Below, in pieces: positions 48,376 to 59,899 of a stretch of 64,000 bases of DNA. Positions within the stretch are counted from its first letter, which is position 1. Each line of letters begins with the position of its first letter. Below the pieces are notes generated by a model, which was not told the DNA's origin, did not search any database, and saw only the letters and a program-made list of their open reading frames with translations. Origin of the DNA: Limnanthes douglasii subsp. nivea (taxonomy: Eukaryota > Streptophyta > Magnoliopsida > Brassicales > Limnanthaceae); NCBI GenBank assembly GCA_036936605.1, contig JAUPFV010000003.1, positions 100,325,278-100,389,277 on the forward strand, read 5' to 3'. The position numbers and the translations under genes are program-made.

Positions 48376-50075
48376 CTAACGGGTTTTTTTAATTTTCTTA
48401 TTGGGTTCGTTTTCCTTTGATGCTTCAAGTGGTCGATTCTTCTTATCAAGGGTGATCGCTCTTTCTCCTAGAGGAGGTAGTGATACATTCGGTGCGATGA
48501 CAACGTCGTCCTCAAACATGTGCATAATAACGAAGTCATTTCTAACATTACCAAAGCGGACTTTAAAAATATACGTGCGGCCTTCAAGAGAAGCTAAACT
48601 TGGTGGAAGATTTTTCGGATCATCATATCCATATTCATAAACTAATTTATGGCAAGAAAATCCTAAAAATTTATCAACCGTCTTACCAATAAACATTAAA
48701 GATGTCTGATCTGTATCATCTTCAACAATAAGTTCCATTTTGAACCTTCAAACGTAAAATGTCTTATTTAGTTTCATTTTATAATCAATAGTTCCAAAAT
48801 AACGATTAACAAACTTATGGCTAATAGTTCAAAAAAATGATTTAGAAACTTAAAGGGACCATCTATTATTCTAGGAAACAGAGATGCAAATATACTCTTA
48901 ATGCACTTATACTAAGAATTCTTTATATTTTCCAAAGTAATTTATGGAAAAATATTTAATATCATTTATCATCTAGTCTAAATTTTAATATATTAGTTTT
49001 AAATCTAGAAAATAAATTTTTAATATAGGTAAAAACCCTCTTCCTAGTGACTAATAAGATTTTTTTGGCTAATGTATATTTTTATCCCTAAAGCTAGGAT
49101 GAATAAAGAATTTACTATTAGCTAAAGTCTATTTTTAGACTACAATTTACTATTAGCTAAAGTCTATTTTATCCATAAAATAATAAGTTTGAATCATTTT
49201 TTTATTTCAAAATTTTAAAAAAAGTTAGAACATAATGAAATATAAATGTAAGATATAAAACTTACCAAGGATTGGGTGGTTTTGTTAATTGTCCATGGGC
49301 CGGACAACTATGAACATCTAGATATGTTTTAACTTGTTTAAAACATGTTGGACACGATTTATACCACCATCCTCCTCCGATATCGATTCCAACGATAGTT
49401 GCACGACATGTAAATTCAGCATTCTGATATATTGATGAGAATTTTATAAGCAAAAACTACGATCTTAATAAATAAAAACAGAATACTCATATAAAGTTTA
49501 GATCAACAATAATGTTAAAGTTCGAATGGAATGATTAATTGTCACCTTATTTCGACATGGATCTAAAAGCTGAAGTTCAACAATATTTTTCCGGTTTATA
49601 ACTTTCATCTCGTCGCTTGTTAGGTGTACATTCTTGGATGCGGTAAGCACCTCAATTGGCAAGGTAGAAGATTCAAACCTACAACGTTTATTTCAAACTT
49701 ATAACTATTAATACAAAACTATAATAAAACAATATAAATATTAACGAAAAAGATAAACTAAAAGAAAATAAAAGAACTTACACCAACTTATATGAATCAA
49801 GCTCAGGAATGTTTGGATTTAAAAAGTATAAAGTTGAACATGTACTACTAAGACAGTATTTGTCTGCAAAATTAAATAGGATTAGATAAAACATATCTAA
49901 TTATAAATAATAATTAGATAATAAAACTAATTACAAATAATAATAATAAAACATTAACTTACTCATGAAATATTTTACTTTAAGACTGGTGAAAACAACA
50001 AAGACCGGTTGTTCTATTTTTTTAAGGCCTTGTATAAACATCCCAGCATTATGCCATATGTAGAAATATTTGGTA
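48376..50075 (-). CDS. Helitron RPA1-like protein (DBD-B end and DBD-C), 5 exons
   Basis: Exons (minus): from about 50075 to 49963, 49863-49782, 49678-49546, 49423-49266, 48745-48376, stop at 48376. All four introns begin GT (GTAAG/GTGAC/GTAAG types) and end AG, and joins keep the frame. Content: VFVVFTSLKVKYF and CLSSTCSTLYFLNPNIPELDS (end of the second OB fold), NAEFTCRATIVGID, a zinc ribbon CPTCF...C-PAHG, then PWFKMELIVEDDTDQTSLMF and LPPSLASLEGRTYIFKV (third OB fold), and a basic tail. RPA1 binds single-stranded DNA; plant Helitrons commonly carry such genes. The first two OB folds and the start codon were not found, so the model is 5'-partial or the gene is truncated. No stop interrupts the exons. 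Confidence 0.8.
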
Positions 50076-50105
50076 TAATTTAACAGTTTTTTACACTATT
50101 TTTTT

Positions 50106-51722
50106 TTATAAATTGTCAAGAACTTCTCGATATACCATATTTTTTGTATACGAATTTGGAATTTCTCCGTCATTGTTAACAACAATTTTAAGCCCTTTTC
50201 TAGAAGTTACTCTAGATAACGCGACGTATAATTGGCCATGAGTGAATACTAGTTGAGGAAGATAAAGACCAACTTTATTCAAAGATTGTCCTTGACTTTT
50301 ATTCACGGTCATTGCATAACATAATCTAATAGGAAATTGTCTTCCTTTAAATATAAATGGCCATTTGTTTTCTGCCGATGAAAGATCAATCCGAGGTATA
50401 AAAACTGTATCACCAATGTTTGAGCCGGTTATGATTTTGGCTCCAATAACTTTGTTGCACATTTGTGTTATTACCAACCGTGTACCATTGCATAATCCTG
50501 AAGATGGATTCAAATTTCTTAAAAACATTATAGGCACACCAATTTTTAGTGTTAACTCATGTTTGGGGATACCATTAAATTCTAATTTATTTAGAAATTC
50601 AATCGGATACAAAAGCTCAAAACTTTCTGAATTTCCACATGTTTTACATATAGAATCTGAGCTTAAATAAGTGTGACTTTTACGTGGCACTAAATTTAAT
50701 ATGAAGTCATTTATCTCTGCCACTGTATTGTTTTTTGGAGTAATTATTGTTCTTTCCGTTAAATAAGAGTAACTATCAAAATTATTCAAAAAATCATTAT
50801 ATGTCGCTTCAAAAATAGAGTGAATAGGATCATCATATGATTCAATAATTAAATCGGGTAGATTTTAATCCATGAATATTCTTCACTCTTTGGTATAGTT
50901 AAATCAGAAATATAACCTTCTCCAATTTTTAATATCCAATCAGCAAAATTATTTAATTCTTGTTTTTCTAAATCGTTTAAACCATTGTCAAACAATCTCA
51001 TATTTTGTTTTAAAAAGAATACTTGAAAGTGTTTCCATAAAAAAGAACTACTTAAAGAGGAATTAACAATTTCTTCTCTTGTTCCCCCTGCTACAACTGG
51101 TAAAATTTGTCTGAAATCACCTCCTAATAAAAGAGTTTTTCCTCCAAATAAATTATTATTATCTTTTTCATACATATTTGGTATAATATCACGTAATGAT
51201 CTATTAAGAGCTTCAAAACAATTTTTATGGTTCATAGGTGCTTCATCCCATATAATCAATGATGCTTTCTTAATTAACTCGGCAAGATGTGTTGATTTTT
51301 TTATTTCACATGTAGAACATTATGTTATACTTAACGGAATTTTAAATCTAGAATGTGCAGTTCTACCTCCAGGAAGAAGTAGGGAAGCAATTCCTGATGA
51401 AGCAACCGCGAGAACAATATTTCCTTCTGATCTAAGTTTACTAATAATAGCATGCCATAAAAACGTTTTTCCTGTACCACCATGTCCGTATATAAAAAAA
51501 ATCCTTGTTTTTTAGCTACGATCGTAGAGATAACAGAGTCATAAATTTATTTTTGCTCGTTATTCAATTTGGAAGCCAAAACTGCATGTTGCGTTTTTAA
51601 TTCATCTACATCATAATTTAACTCTTCTCTTAGTTGTTTATTCTTAAGTTCTTCTATTTTTTTATGATCTGGTTGAGGTAAACTATGATCTTTTAAACAA
51701 CTACTTAATGCATTAAATAATT
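50106..51722 (-). pseudogene. Helitron helicase domain (Pif1-like, SF1)
   Basis: Walker A reads [15 protein letters not shown] at about 51440-51490, in a different frame from the preceding segment. Then come [27 protein letters not shown] (Walker B, about 51250), LLLGGDFRQILPVV, FLKQNMR, and at 50106-50789 the C-terminal motifs LCYAMTVNKSQGQSL and LYVALSRVTSRKGLKI. The order and spacing match the Pif1-type domain of plant Helitron transposases. Disruptions: TAA near 51542 (after NNEQK), frameshift near 51500, TAA near 51321, frameshift near 50870. The domain unwinds DNA during rolling-circle transposition. This copy cannot make it whole. Confidence 0.87.
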
Positions 51723-51723
51723 T

Positions 51724-53303
51724 TTATAGTTCGTATAAAACATAATTTTTAAGCTCTTTTTCTGATATAACCAAATTATTCATTCTAAATATTTTTTTTA
51801 AATTATGTAATATATCATCGCACATATTTTTCCAATTTTTTTCAAATACAATATTAGGACTTGCAACATCACAAAACAAAGTTATAGTAACAAATAAATA
51901 TCTTAATTCGGAGCATGTAGCTGTGTTTGCAGCTTCTTTCAAAGCATCATCCCATTCTTTATCATCACCCAACATACCTAGTGCTCTGCATGCATCTTGA
52001 TAGCTAGATTGTACAATTCCATCAACAGTTTTTATGTCATCAAAACTGGTGGCTCCTTTTTTAAAATTTAATAACATTCTTAAATAGTATAGTTCACCCG
52101 CTGTTGGATGTACATATGCTAATCTACCTATACATTTACCTTGTTTTCGCAATCTCCAAATTTTATCATGAGCATCCCATATAAACTTTATAGGAAATTC
52201 TGCGTATGATAGCGTAAGAGCTTCTTTATATTGTTTATTTGCATCAAACCACATTGTTAACATTGAACTTTCAACACCTGGCATGTTAACAAGTGATTGA
52301 AGAGCTGCATTAGAATCAAATATAATATTTTGCTGCAATGGTAAATGAACAGGTAATCTTTCAACAGAAGGATGTCTTGAATGTATGTGAAATTGGAATA
52401 TTCTCCAAACAGATTCATACGGGCATAAATATCGACAATTGAGATGTGCAAGAATTTCATTAGTTTTATCTTCTTCAAAAACTGCTCGAGCTCTATCTGA
52501 TCCCTTGTTAATATATTTGAAAAGATACTTAATGAGCATAGATTGACAACATGATTCAACGTTAATATGAGCTTTATATCGTACCAACAACTCTCTATTG
52601 TAAGGAACAACAAAACTATTATCAATTTGTACTTCATTTTTATTGATGTAATTTGATGGATTGTCACGCCGTTTATAAGTGATATAACTATTTGTTTCTA
52701 TGACTGTTTTAGTTTTAAATTGTTTTGGAATTTTTTTTGTGCATTTATCATTTTCCATGCATGGACAATATGTATTCAAAATTCCGCAAGGACCATGAAT
52801 CATAAATTGACTTACCAATTCATGTGCAATCGGGTCAATTTCTTTGTTTGGAATCTCTGCTGAAATAATAGAATCGATATCTTGTGGAAGACAACATGCA
52901 TATTTCGAATCTAACCAAACTAACATATGACAATGAGGAAGACCTCTTTTTTGGAATTCAATTGTATACACATCTGTAAATATAAATAATTGAAAAAAAT
53001 ATAATATAATCTACAGAAATAAATACATCTAAAAATATTAAACTTTAGATAAAAAAGAGTGTACCTGCTACAACTACTCCAAAAGGTTTTCCTGATTTGA
53101 TGTAGGATATCATATTATCGAGTTTCATTTTAAATACTCTTGTGACAATATCAGGTCTATCTTCAGCTTTATAACCTGGATTTATAGAGAGTTCTTTCAC
53201 AATTTCTGGTCATTTTGTATTACATGTAAATGTGATGAACAAATCTGGGTTACCAAAATGTCGGCAAATCGCCATTGCATCCTGATAATTATTTATCATA
53301 TAC
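51724..53303 (-). pseudogene. Helitron Rep (HUH endonuclease) domain
   Basis: From 53303: GKRIILPSS, YMINNYQDAMAICRHFGNPD, LFITFTCNTK with TGA (53210 region) where Trp is expected, then a probable intron near 52975-53060 (GTACACTC...TTTACAG). The 415-residue open frame 52971-51724 follows. Near 52930 is EFQKRGLPHCHMLVWL, the HUH motif with both His present. Near 52520 is LIKYLFKYINKGSDRA, holding the catalytic Tyr region. Later blocks (CRYLCPYESVWRIFQF, HDKIWRLRKQG, GRLAYVHPTAGELYYLRMLL) are standard for plant Helitron proteins. Rep nicks and joins the element ends. Confidence 0.88.
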
Positions 53304-54768
53304 CTAACACTTCCAGTATGTGAAGATGGTAAAATTATCCTTTTTTCCAATATCATTAGCATCTGTTTCTCCTTTTGATATTGCATCGTGTATTCCTTTA
53401 TAAATCTCAGTCCTAAAAGTTTTTTGATTTTTTTTAATAAAGTCTAATCGATCTTCTTCAAGAGTTGCATATACATCTACTAAATATTGTTGGAATAATA
53501 TACCGCCTTTTAAGAAAGAAACATCATTCGATTTTCTATCTTGAATTTGATATGAATAGAAATTTCTCATTGATATTCTTTCTCGTTTTGGTTTTTTGCC
53601 TCTGAACTCTTCGCTCCATTTCAAATCAGGTCTATAACCATCTTCACTATGAGGAAAAAGCAGCGGATATTGTAGTGCCATAAATTTAGGATGTAATTTC
53701 GTGATTCTTTGTAAAAGATTAGATTTATGTTGTATTATAATATCTCTTTCAGAATTAAACTCTCTGATATCCCCAACTATCAAACCACCAATTTCAGCTC
53801 GTCATATTGTTTACTATCTGTTATTCTACGACTTACTAATCTCATTTTTAACGAAGCAACTAAGTTTTCATTAACTCTCTCTTTAACACTGCGAAATAAT
53901 TTGACTAAATTATTCGTTTCATCAAGCATTTTTATAAGACCATTTACAATTCCATGTTCAAGAGAATCCTGTGAATTCATAACATTAAGCCGGTTATTTA
54001 CTTCATTTTGAGTATCATAAATATATAATTGAGCAAATTTTGGACATTCTCCATCAGGTGGTATTAACGATCCCATCAAATGATGAATTTGACCGTTAAT
54101 TTTAAATATATAAGGCGATGTACCATTATTGATTGAATTATTAACCTTAGCCCCCATCGAAGAAAATACAAACATCGAATTATAAACTCGTATGTTTTTT
54201 CGAAATTTTTTACTACTGTCATTATTATTTGGATTTAATAAATTATTCAAAAACATAGGAGTAGGTTCTGATAATCTTAGTTTTACTTTACCACTTAAAC
54301 AACACCTTCCAAACTGATATTTATTCGTGTTTGATTTTCCTTTAAGAGATTCATTCAACCAAAATAAAGCACCACAATATTCACATTCAATATTTTTTCC
54401 CCAAAATCTACATAACAGTCGTCTTCTTCTGATTAAGAAAAACACAATTTAAACAAAAATAAAAATAAATACATTAAATAATTATATATATATATATATA
54501 TATATAATATTTTATAAACATAGAAAACAATATATTTACTTTTTCGTTTTCTGTTTTTCTGGTGAAAAGCTTGACTGCAATTGCTCTTATCTATCAATCT
54601 GGACGGTATTTTACTCTGAGAGCCAATGGTGTCTTCAATAATATTTAGACTATCTCCATCCTTAGACGATTGGCCAGTCTCCATAGAAGATTGACCAGTC
54701 TCCATAAAAATATTGCGTTTACTCAATCTTTTATACATGTGTAATTCACATACATCTGCATCAAACAA
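53304..54768 (-). pseudogene. Helitron transposase N-terminal region
   Basis: 54768 to about 54540 is a basic, Ser-rich first exon containing a small tandem duplication (METGQSS twice). An intron over the TA repeat (54435-54540) seems likely. 54437-53780 carries the Cys-rich CEYCGALFWLNES and the Helitron-like N-terminal domain (SSMGAKVNNSINNGTSPYIF, INGQIHHLMGSLIP, LYIYDTQNEVNNRL). A small deletion/frameshift at about 53785-53800 (between KQYDEL and IGGLIVGDI) separates it from 53783-53304, which reads FMALQYPLLFPHSEDGYRPD. Upstream exons may exist but were not recognised. Confidence 0.82.
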
Positions 54769-57003
54769 TAAAAAAAGTATTCATACCATGCTATTGATTG
54801 TAAGTAATCGTAGAAAAGAAATTAGAACTATTGAAGCTCTATGCAGTTACCTGTCAAAAATCATTGAAGTTCTCCAATAACTAAACAATCATTGATTTGG
54901 ATCTTTTTAAGCAAAAAAGAGAGTATGTAACATCATATAACTATCTTTTAAATTATATTTTAAAAATATTAAAATATATTTCATATTATGATTTACTAAG
55001 CTAGCTTATATGAGGAAAAAGCTTGTATTCTCAGAAAATGTTTAGCAACCTGGCACATGTAAAAGTAAATTAAAATCCAAATTTTGAAAAACAATTATAA
55101 TCAGATTTATAGAGTAAGTATATGACGTGTATGTATGACAGAAAACAAATAGATTAATACCTGACACTTTGTACATACACTCTTTAAAAAAAATTAAATC
55201 TTTCTTCTAATCTTGATTGTAAACCTTAAATTGTATATAACAACAACAAAATCAATAGCAATAAAATTAATCTTTCAAAAACCTTTCTTCCAATCTTGAT
55301 TATAGGTCCTAAATTGTATATCAAGAAAAAAAAAGCAATGAACTATAAAATTGAACCTAATTTAAATGAAATTACAACAATAAAAAAAGATATGATACCT
55401 TATATTATCTTATTTTGAAGAAAAGAAGAAATGAATGCTGTTTTTGGTATGGTTTAGTCTGAGTGGAAAAAAGAGATAAGAAAAATATCAAATTTGATTT
55501 TGAATATATAAAAAAATGAAATGAAGAAGACTTACCCAAAATATTGAAGTTTATGAGTGATGCCCCAAATACCTGAAAAAGCACCATAAAATGTTAAGAC
55601 TATCATTCTTATATATAAAATATTATATACTGTAACCTAATTATTAAAGTATAATATTTATAATACCTATAAAATAGAATTTGTAAAATACAAATCACAT
55701 TTATATATTATAAATATGTAGTTAGAAATTAATTATCTTTTAATTTGAATTTAAATGATTGGGTAATTTTATTATTTTTAATACTAAATCAATTATTAAC
55801 TAATGTTATTTTAAGTTTCTATTATTATTGATATATTAATTAAAATTTAAAGTCAAATATCTTTCAAAATAAAGCATAAATATAGTGGCAATAAAAGCTT
55901 ATGCTAATTTATAAAATTTAAGGTTTGACTAAAAATATTAAATTCAAAATTAAATGTCGAATTTTTTATTTGAACTAAAATAATTAAATTAAAAATTAAA
56001 TATCGAGAACAGATATGAAGTTTTTATTAATAATTTTTTATGCAAATATAAACCGAAAAAGGTAAAAAAATATAAAAATATATTTATAGATTACCAAATG
56101 TAGATCCAAAATTATCTAATTTATCCCGATTTAATCTTAGCTTTACTGCTTTCTTTTCTTTCCTCTTTTCTATGAAGCGTTTTTTACAATAATGTTTTCT
56201 TTTCTCTTTTATACGAAGAGTTTTGACAACAATCCATGAGATAGTGTATTGTTGAAGAAATAAAGAAATAAAAAAATGAAAAATAGAACTTTAAATAAAA
56301 AAATCAATATTGAATCTAAGAATTAAGGTAAGAAAAAAAAATTAAAGATCTGATATCTAGAAATGAAAATGATAAATGGTTTTAAAATGTTAAAATTACT
56401 AAATTTCCAAACTACATAAATTATACATTTCTATATGGAAAAGATAACATACCTTATAATAAGCAAACAAATAAATAGATGTTATAGTCTACGCAAAACT
56501 GATCTAAAAGAGTAAATAGATTTCTATAAAAACAAACTGACCGTAATGGTTGAACTTGAAACAGAGGTGCAAGAAGAAGTCACTCTATACAGAAACAGGA
56601 ACCGATTGAAGTTTCGATTTACAGAGAGAATTTGAAGATGTAGATAGAAAGTTTGAATGCAATATAAGATAGAAAGAAGAAAAAGATTATTAAAATGGTG
56701 AAAAAGACACATACACTTGTCAATAAAGAAAGAAACACGCGTTTGACAGAAAATGAAACAGCTAGTAGAAAAATTAGATGACACATTATTTAACTTTGTT
56801 ATTTAACGGACTTTTAAATAGTTATAATTATGTAAATTTATAATTCATTAACAATATTTTAGTCACCTTCTTAAATGATTATGAATTATATACCTTAGTG
56901 AAAAAGATAAAAGATCATGGTTATCAATATATAATAATTTTCATTATTTATCACTATCTTTTATTTAATGTCTAATATTAAAGATAAAGTTGTAAAAGAC
57001 CGA
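54769..57003 (-). other. Helitron 5' region, no coding sequence recognised
   Basis: AT-rich, and expected to be the promoter/leader of the Rep-helicase. The minus frame 56784-56524 (Phe/Ser-rich) and 55587-55405 have no family motif. TCATTT..CTTCCAATCTTGATT-like text occurs twice near 55200 and 55290, a short direct repeat. Confidence 0.45.
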
Positions 57004-57027
57004 TTCACTGTGCATAAACACAGTGAA
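57004..57027. repeat. Palindrome at the Helitron 5' end
   Basis: TTCACTGTG and CACAGTGAA, separated by six bases, can form a 9-bp-stem hairpin seven bases inside the TC terminus. Plant Helitrons often carry such CACTGTG/CACAGTG sequences near an end. Confidence 0.75.
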
Positions 57028-57034
57028 GATTAGA

Positions 57035-57330
57035 TATAATTTAGTAACAATAAACTAATAATAAATACATCATTCTAAACAAGAGGTTTGATATCTGTAG
57101 ATAAAAAGAATACAGTAGCTAATTGAAAAAAACAGACTAAAAATATTAATTTTCTATTTATACCAAAATAAAATAGATATTATATAGTTCTAAAATCTAA
57201 GAGTATCACTAATATATTTTTTTTACAATAGAAATATATTTAAAATATTATATTTGTTTAAAAAAATAGATTTAATTGTAGGAGAAAAAACATAAACAAT
57301 ATAATTAGTGCGAGATTCGGTGGAAATTAA
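57035..57330. repeat. Right part of segment S copy 2
   Basis: Resumes homology with 39030-39290 directly after the Helitron (shared ATAAATACATCATTCTAAA, then poly-A/T-rich text ending in GTG.GA.ATTC-like sequence). Similarity fades at about 57330. Confidence 0.7.
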
Positions 57331-57890
57331 TTTTCCCGATGCGGTATCTATTTAAGGGGTAAAGAGATAATGTATTAACCCTCTTCAACGTTATACTTTT
57401 AAATATTTATAGTTTAATTTTTGTCAATGGACCTTCCGTGTCCGATCATGAATTCGGGTCGACTTATCATCCTTCAAGTCCATCAGCATTAGTTTTTATT
57501 ATACATATTTCATAGAAACATATATAGCTATCACACAACTTAGTCAGCGTTGTATTTATTTTGGGACTAAATTGCATATCTCGAAGAAATCCGACCATTT
57601 GTCGTCTATTGATCTAAAAAATACCCGACCCTATCAAACTTGTCTTATGATCTATATGTCTCATTAATTCCTCAACATGTCCTGCATATGTCATCTACCG
57701 TCAAACATATTTTTTCTTAGAGGTGATTTCATTTCCTTTAGACGAACGTAAATAATTGTTTGTCGTATTTATCGTAGAGTTACTACAGTTAATCCCCTAG
57801 TTAAGAAATTTGTGTCGTCTTCCAACATCTAATATCTAAACACTCGGGTCAACTACCCAACTAAATTTAGAGAGAGTATTTTAACTTTGA
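57331..57890. other. Unassigned; possible decayed LTR
   Basis: Less AT-biased than its surroundings, with ATTCGGGTCGAC and repeated TCGTC words. It lies where the 3' LTR of the minus-strand element D could be expected, but no second copy or LTR ends were found. Confidence 0.3.
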
Positions 57891-57899
57891 AAAATCAGC

Positions 57900-58440
57900 T
57901 AGCAAAAGAGTCATATGAATATGCGAAGTTGAAACGAAGTATAATAGTTGGTTAAGGAGAACCACAAACGAAATGAGACTTGTACCAATTTAAAAAACTT
58001 GAAGGCAAAGATAACTAATCCAAACAAGAAGGTAAAATATAATGAGAAGGAAATAGACTACGTGGATAAGATAATGCAATTAAAATTCTCAGCATATGCT
58101 AATGTCGCATATACTAAGTATCGCAAGGAATTGATATTAAGCATATGAAAACATAGTCTTGATATTCGTCGCACACTGCAAAAATATATTCCTAAACAAT
58201 AATGAAATCATCCGGAGTTAGAAGATAATCTTCCATTCGAAGTTATGTCATCAGGGGAAGATGACGAGTTGACTCAAGACAAACAAGAAGACGACTCGAT
58301 CGCTGAACATGATGCAGATGTAGTTGTTGAAATTGTCAAGAATGTAACTATTGAAGATGATGTAGATGGTGAAACACAAGAAGCTCTTAAAGAAATTCAT
58401 CTCGAACAAGAAATTGTTCCAAACAAGAAATAACTTCTCA
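57900..58440 (+). pseudogene. Unidentified acidic, Lys-rich coding remnant
   Basis: Two open pieces, 57948-58148 (LKNLKAKITNPNKKVKYNEK) and 58245-58433 (MSSGEDDELTQDKQEDDSIA, ending in PNKK and TAA), in different frames. The charged, helix-prone character followed by an acidic tail resembles the C-terminal part of the antisense ORFs in Tat elements, but no specific motif proves it. An AT-rich stretch with AATAAA words follows. Confidence 0.35.
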
Positions 58441-58839
58441 TGCTACCTAGAAGAAAACTAACCCTGATATGAAAATTAAATTTGTCTTCATGAACGTTTC
58501 TCATTGTTTGGAAAACTTTGTTACCCTTCTAAACCGTTAAAGATGTTTTTCAATGTGACGTATGGTTTATGGTCGTTTCTTTAGTTTGAGTTCAGATTTT
58601 ATTTTATACTTCATCAATATTAACACTCTACTTTAATTTGGACATTTATTTTGGTGATGAGGGATTTTATTGATAGTGAATAACTATGAATATTGGAAGA
58701 ATAAATGTACACTTCTATTATTGCTCTAATAAAAAATATTACATTATAATTGGTTTTTCATCCTTTCATATACTATAAAATCATGTACACCATCCCACTA
58801 TATCGTAATAAACTCTCCACTACATGGTGTGCTTAATTG

Positions 58840-59310
58840 TGGGTCTAATGCTCCGTTCCCATGTTTTTCATGTCCCGTTATCATTTTTAGTGGTCTCATC
58901 TGCGTAAGAATCGGTCGTCGACCATTTCTCTCGGTTGGCGATCCTCTGAATATATTCCTTGTGGTATAATACGGTTTTCACATGGACGTCATCAAAGGTC
59001 GTGCTTAACTTAGCGATTTCATCCAGCTCCGCTGTATGACTAATGGGACGTTATTTAAGTCGATGGGAATAATCTGGTGGTAGTGTTATGACTTGATAAA
59101 AGGTTACTAGTTATTATCCGATATCACTCAATTTCTGCTACATAGTCAAACGTACCTCGTCCTTGTCAAATGGTATAAACTGATGAAAGGGATATACCTT
59201 ATCAGGACTCTCCCTAGTCCTTTTGAATGCGAACTGTTGTAAGAGTTCATCTTTTAAAGTGAGTACAATAGATCCAGGATGTGGAGTTTGTTTGATTATT
59301 TTTTCTAGTG
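58840..59310 (-). pseudogene. Unidentified degraded coding segment
   Basis: On the minus strand a mostly open frame reads LTLKDELLQQFAFKRTRES, PFHQFIPFDKDEVRLTM, then stops, then LDEIAKLSTTFDDVHVKTVL and YHKEYIQRIANREKW. Composition looks protein-like and the stops look like point mutations, so it was once coding. I do not recognise the family. Confidence 0.4.
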
Positions 59311-59560
59311 ACTGCAACGTTCTTTATATATGAATTACTTTTAATATGTAACGTCAAGCGTGTATTTGTCGATGTAAGTAACCAACCGTCACATGTCGTG
59401 AATCGTGTACCTATGGCAATCACTACTTGCGTGATTAACCAAAATAATGCTTCATATCTTATTTGTTATTTGATTGGTGCACCCCTTGATTGTTTTACAA
59501 CCCATAACCATTTTGGGCCCATATGTTTTGCCGACCCTTATTTTCTTTGCTGTAAAAAGA

Positions 59561-59568
59561 CTATAAAT
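59561..59568 (+). promoter_or_regulatory. Possible TATA box of the element D antisense ORF
   Basis: CTATAAATTG on +, about 390 bp upstream of the first recognisable codons of the antisense ORF. The same TATAAATT word precedes the corresponding ORF of element B. The distance is long and the start codon uncertain, so support is weak. Confidence 0.25.
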
Positions 59569-59899
59569 TGTAATCAACTTACTTGTGGAAGATATTTTCC
59601 TAATTTAAATCACTTTTATAGAGAGATTAAGTTCTTGTTTGTGGTTGCCCTTCGTTCTCCCTCTTCTCGTTTCCAAAAATAGTAACAAGGAAACACCAAC
59701 ATACTTTGCTCTTCTCTTTTGATAATTTATTCTATTTTGTTGTTCTTTTGATTAATAGTATTGTAGTGACCTTTAGATATCCTGACCTCTTGCTTGGAAA
59801 CCCTAAATTATTTTGTTATAGGTTTCCATCTTCTGACATTAACTTCTCTATTTTCCCCAAAAACATCACGTAAAGGAGCTTCTAATAAGGAAGTAGCTG

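Larger units (their letters stand above)
48059..57034 (-). mobile_element. Complete-ended autonomous-type Helitron
   Basis: Read on the minus strand it starts TCTAATCTTCACTGTG (57034) and ends ATATTCTTCTAG (48059), with host A before and host T after: the classical A|TC...CTAG|T structure. Length 8,976 bp. It encodes a Rep-Pif1 helicase and an RPA1-like protein in that order, as in plant Helitrons. A 9-bp-stem palindrome lies just inside the 5' end. The 3' subterminal hairpin (CCCACGGCAAAGCGC) is mutated and pairs poorly. The flanks match the continuous segment S at 38600-39290, which serves as an empty site. Rep-helicase frames are broken, so the copy is not autonomous now. Confidence 0.9.

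Noticed and set aside
59308..59682. 124-codon + ORF with several Cys residues
   Set aside because: No ordered Cys spacing of a known finger. It lies in what should be the upstream region of the element D antisense ORF and partly overlaps other frames.
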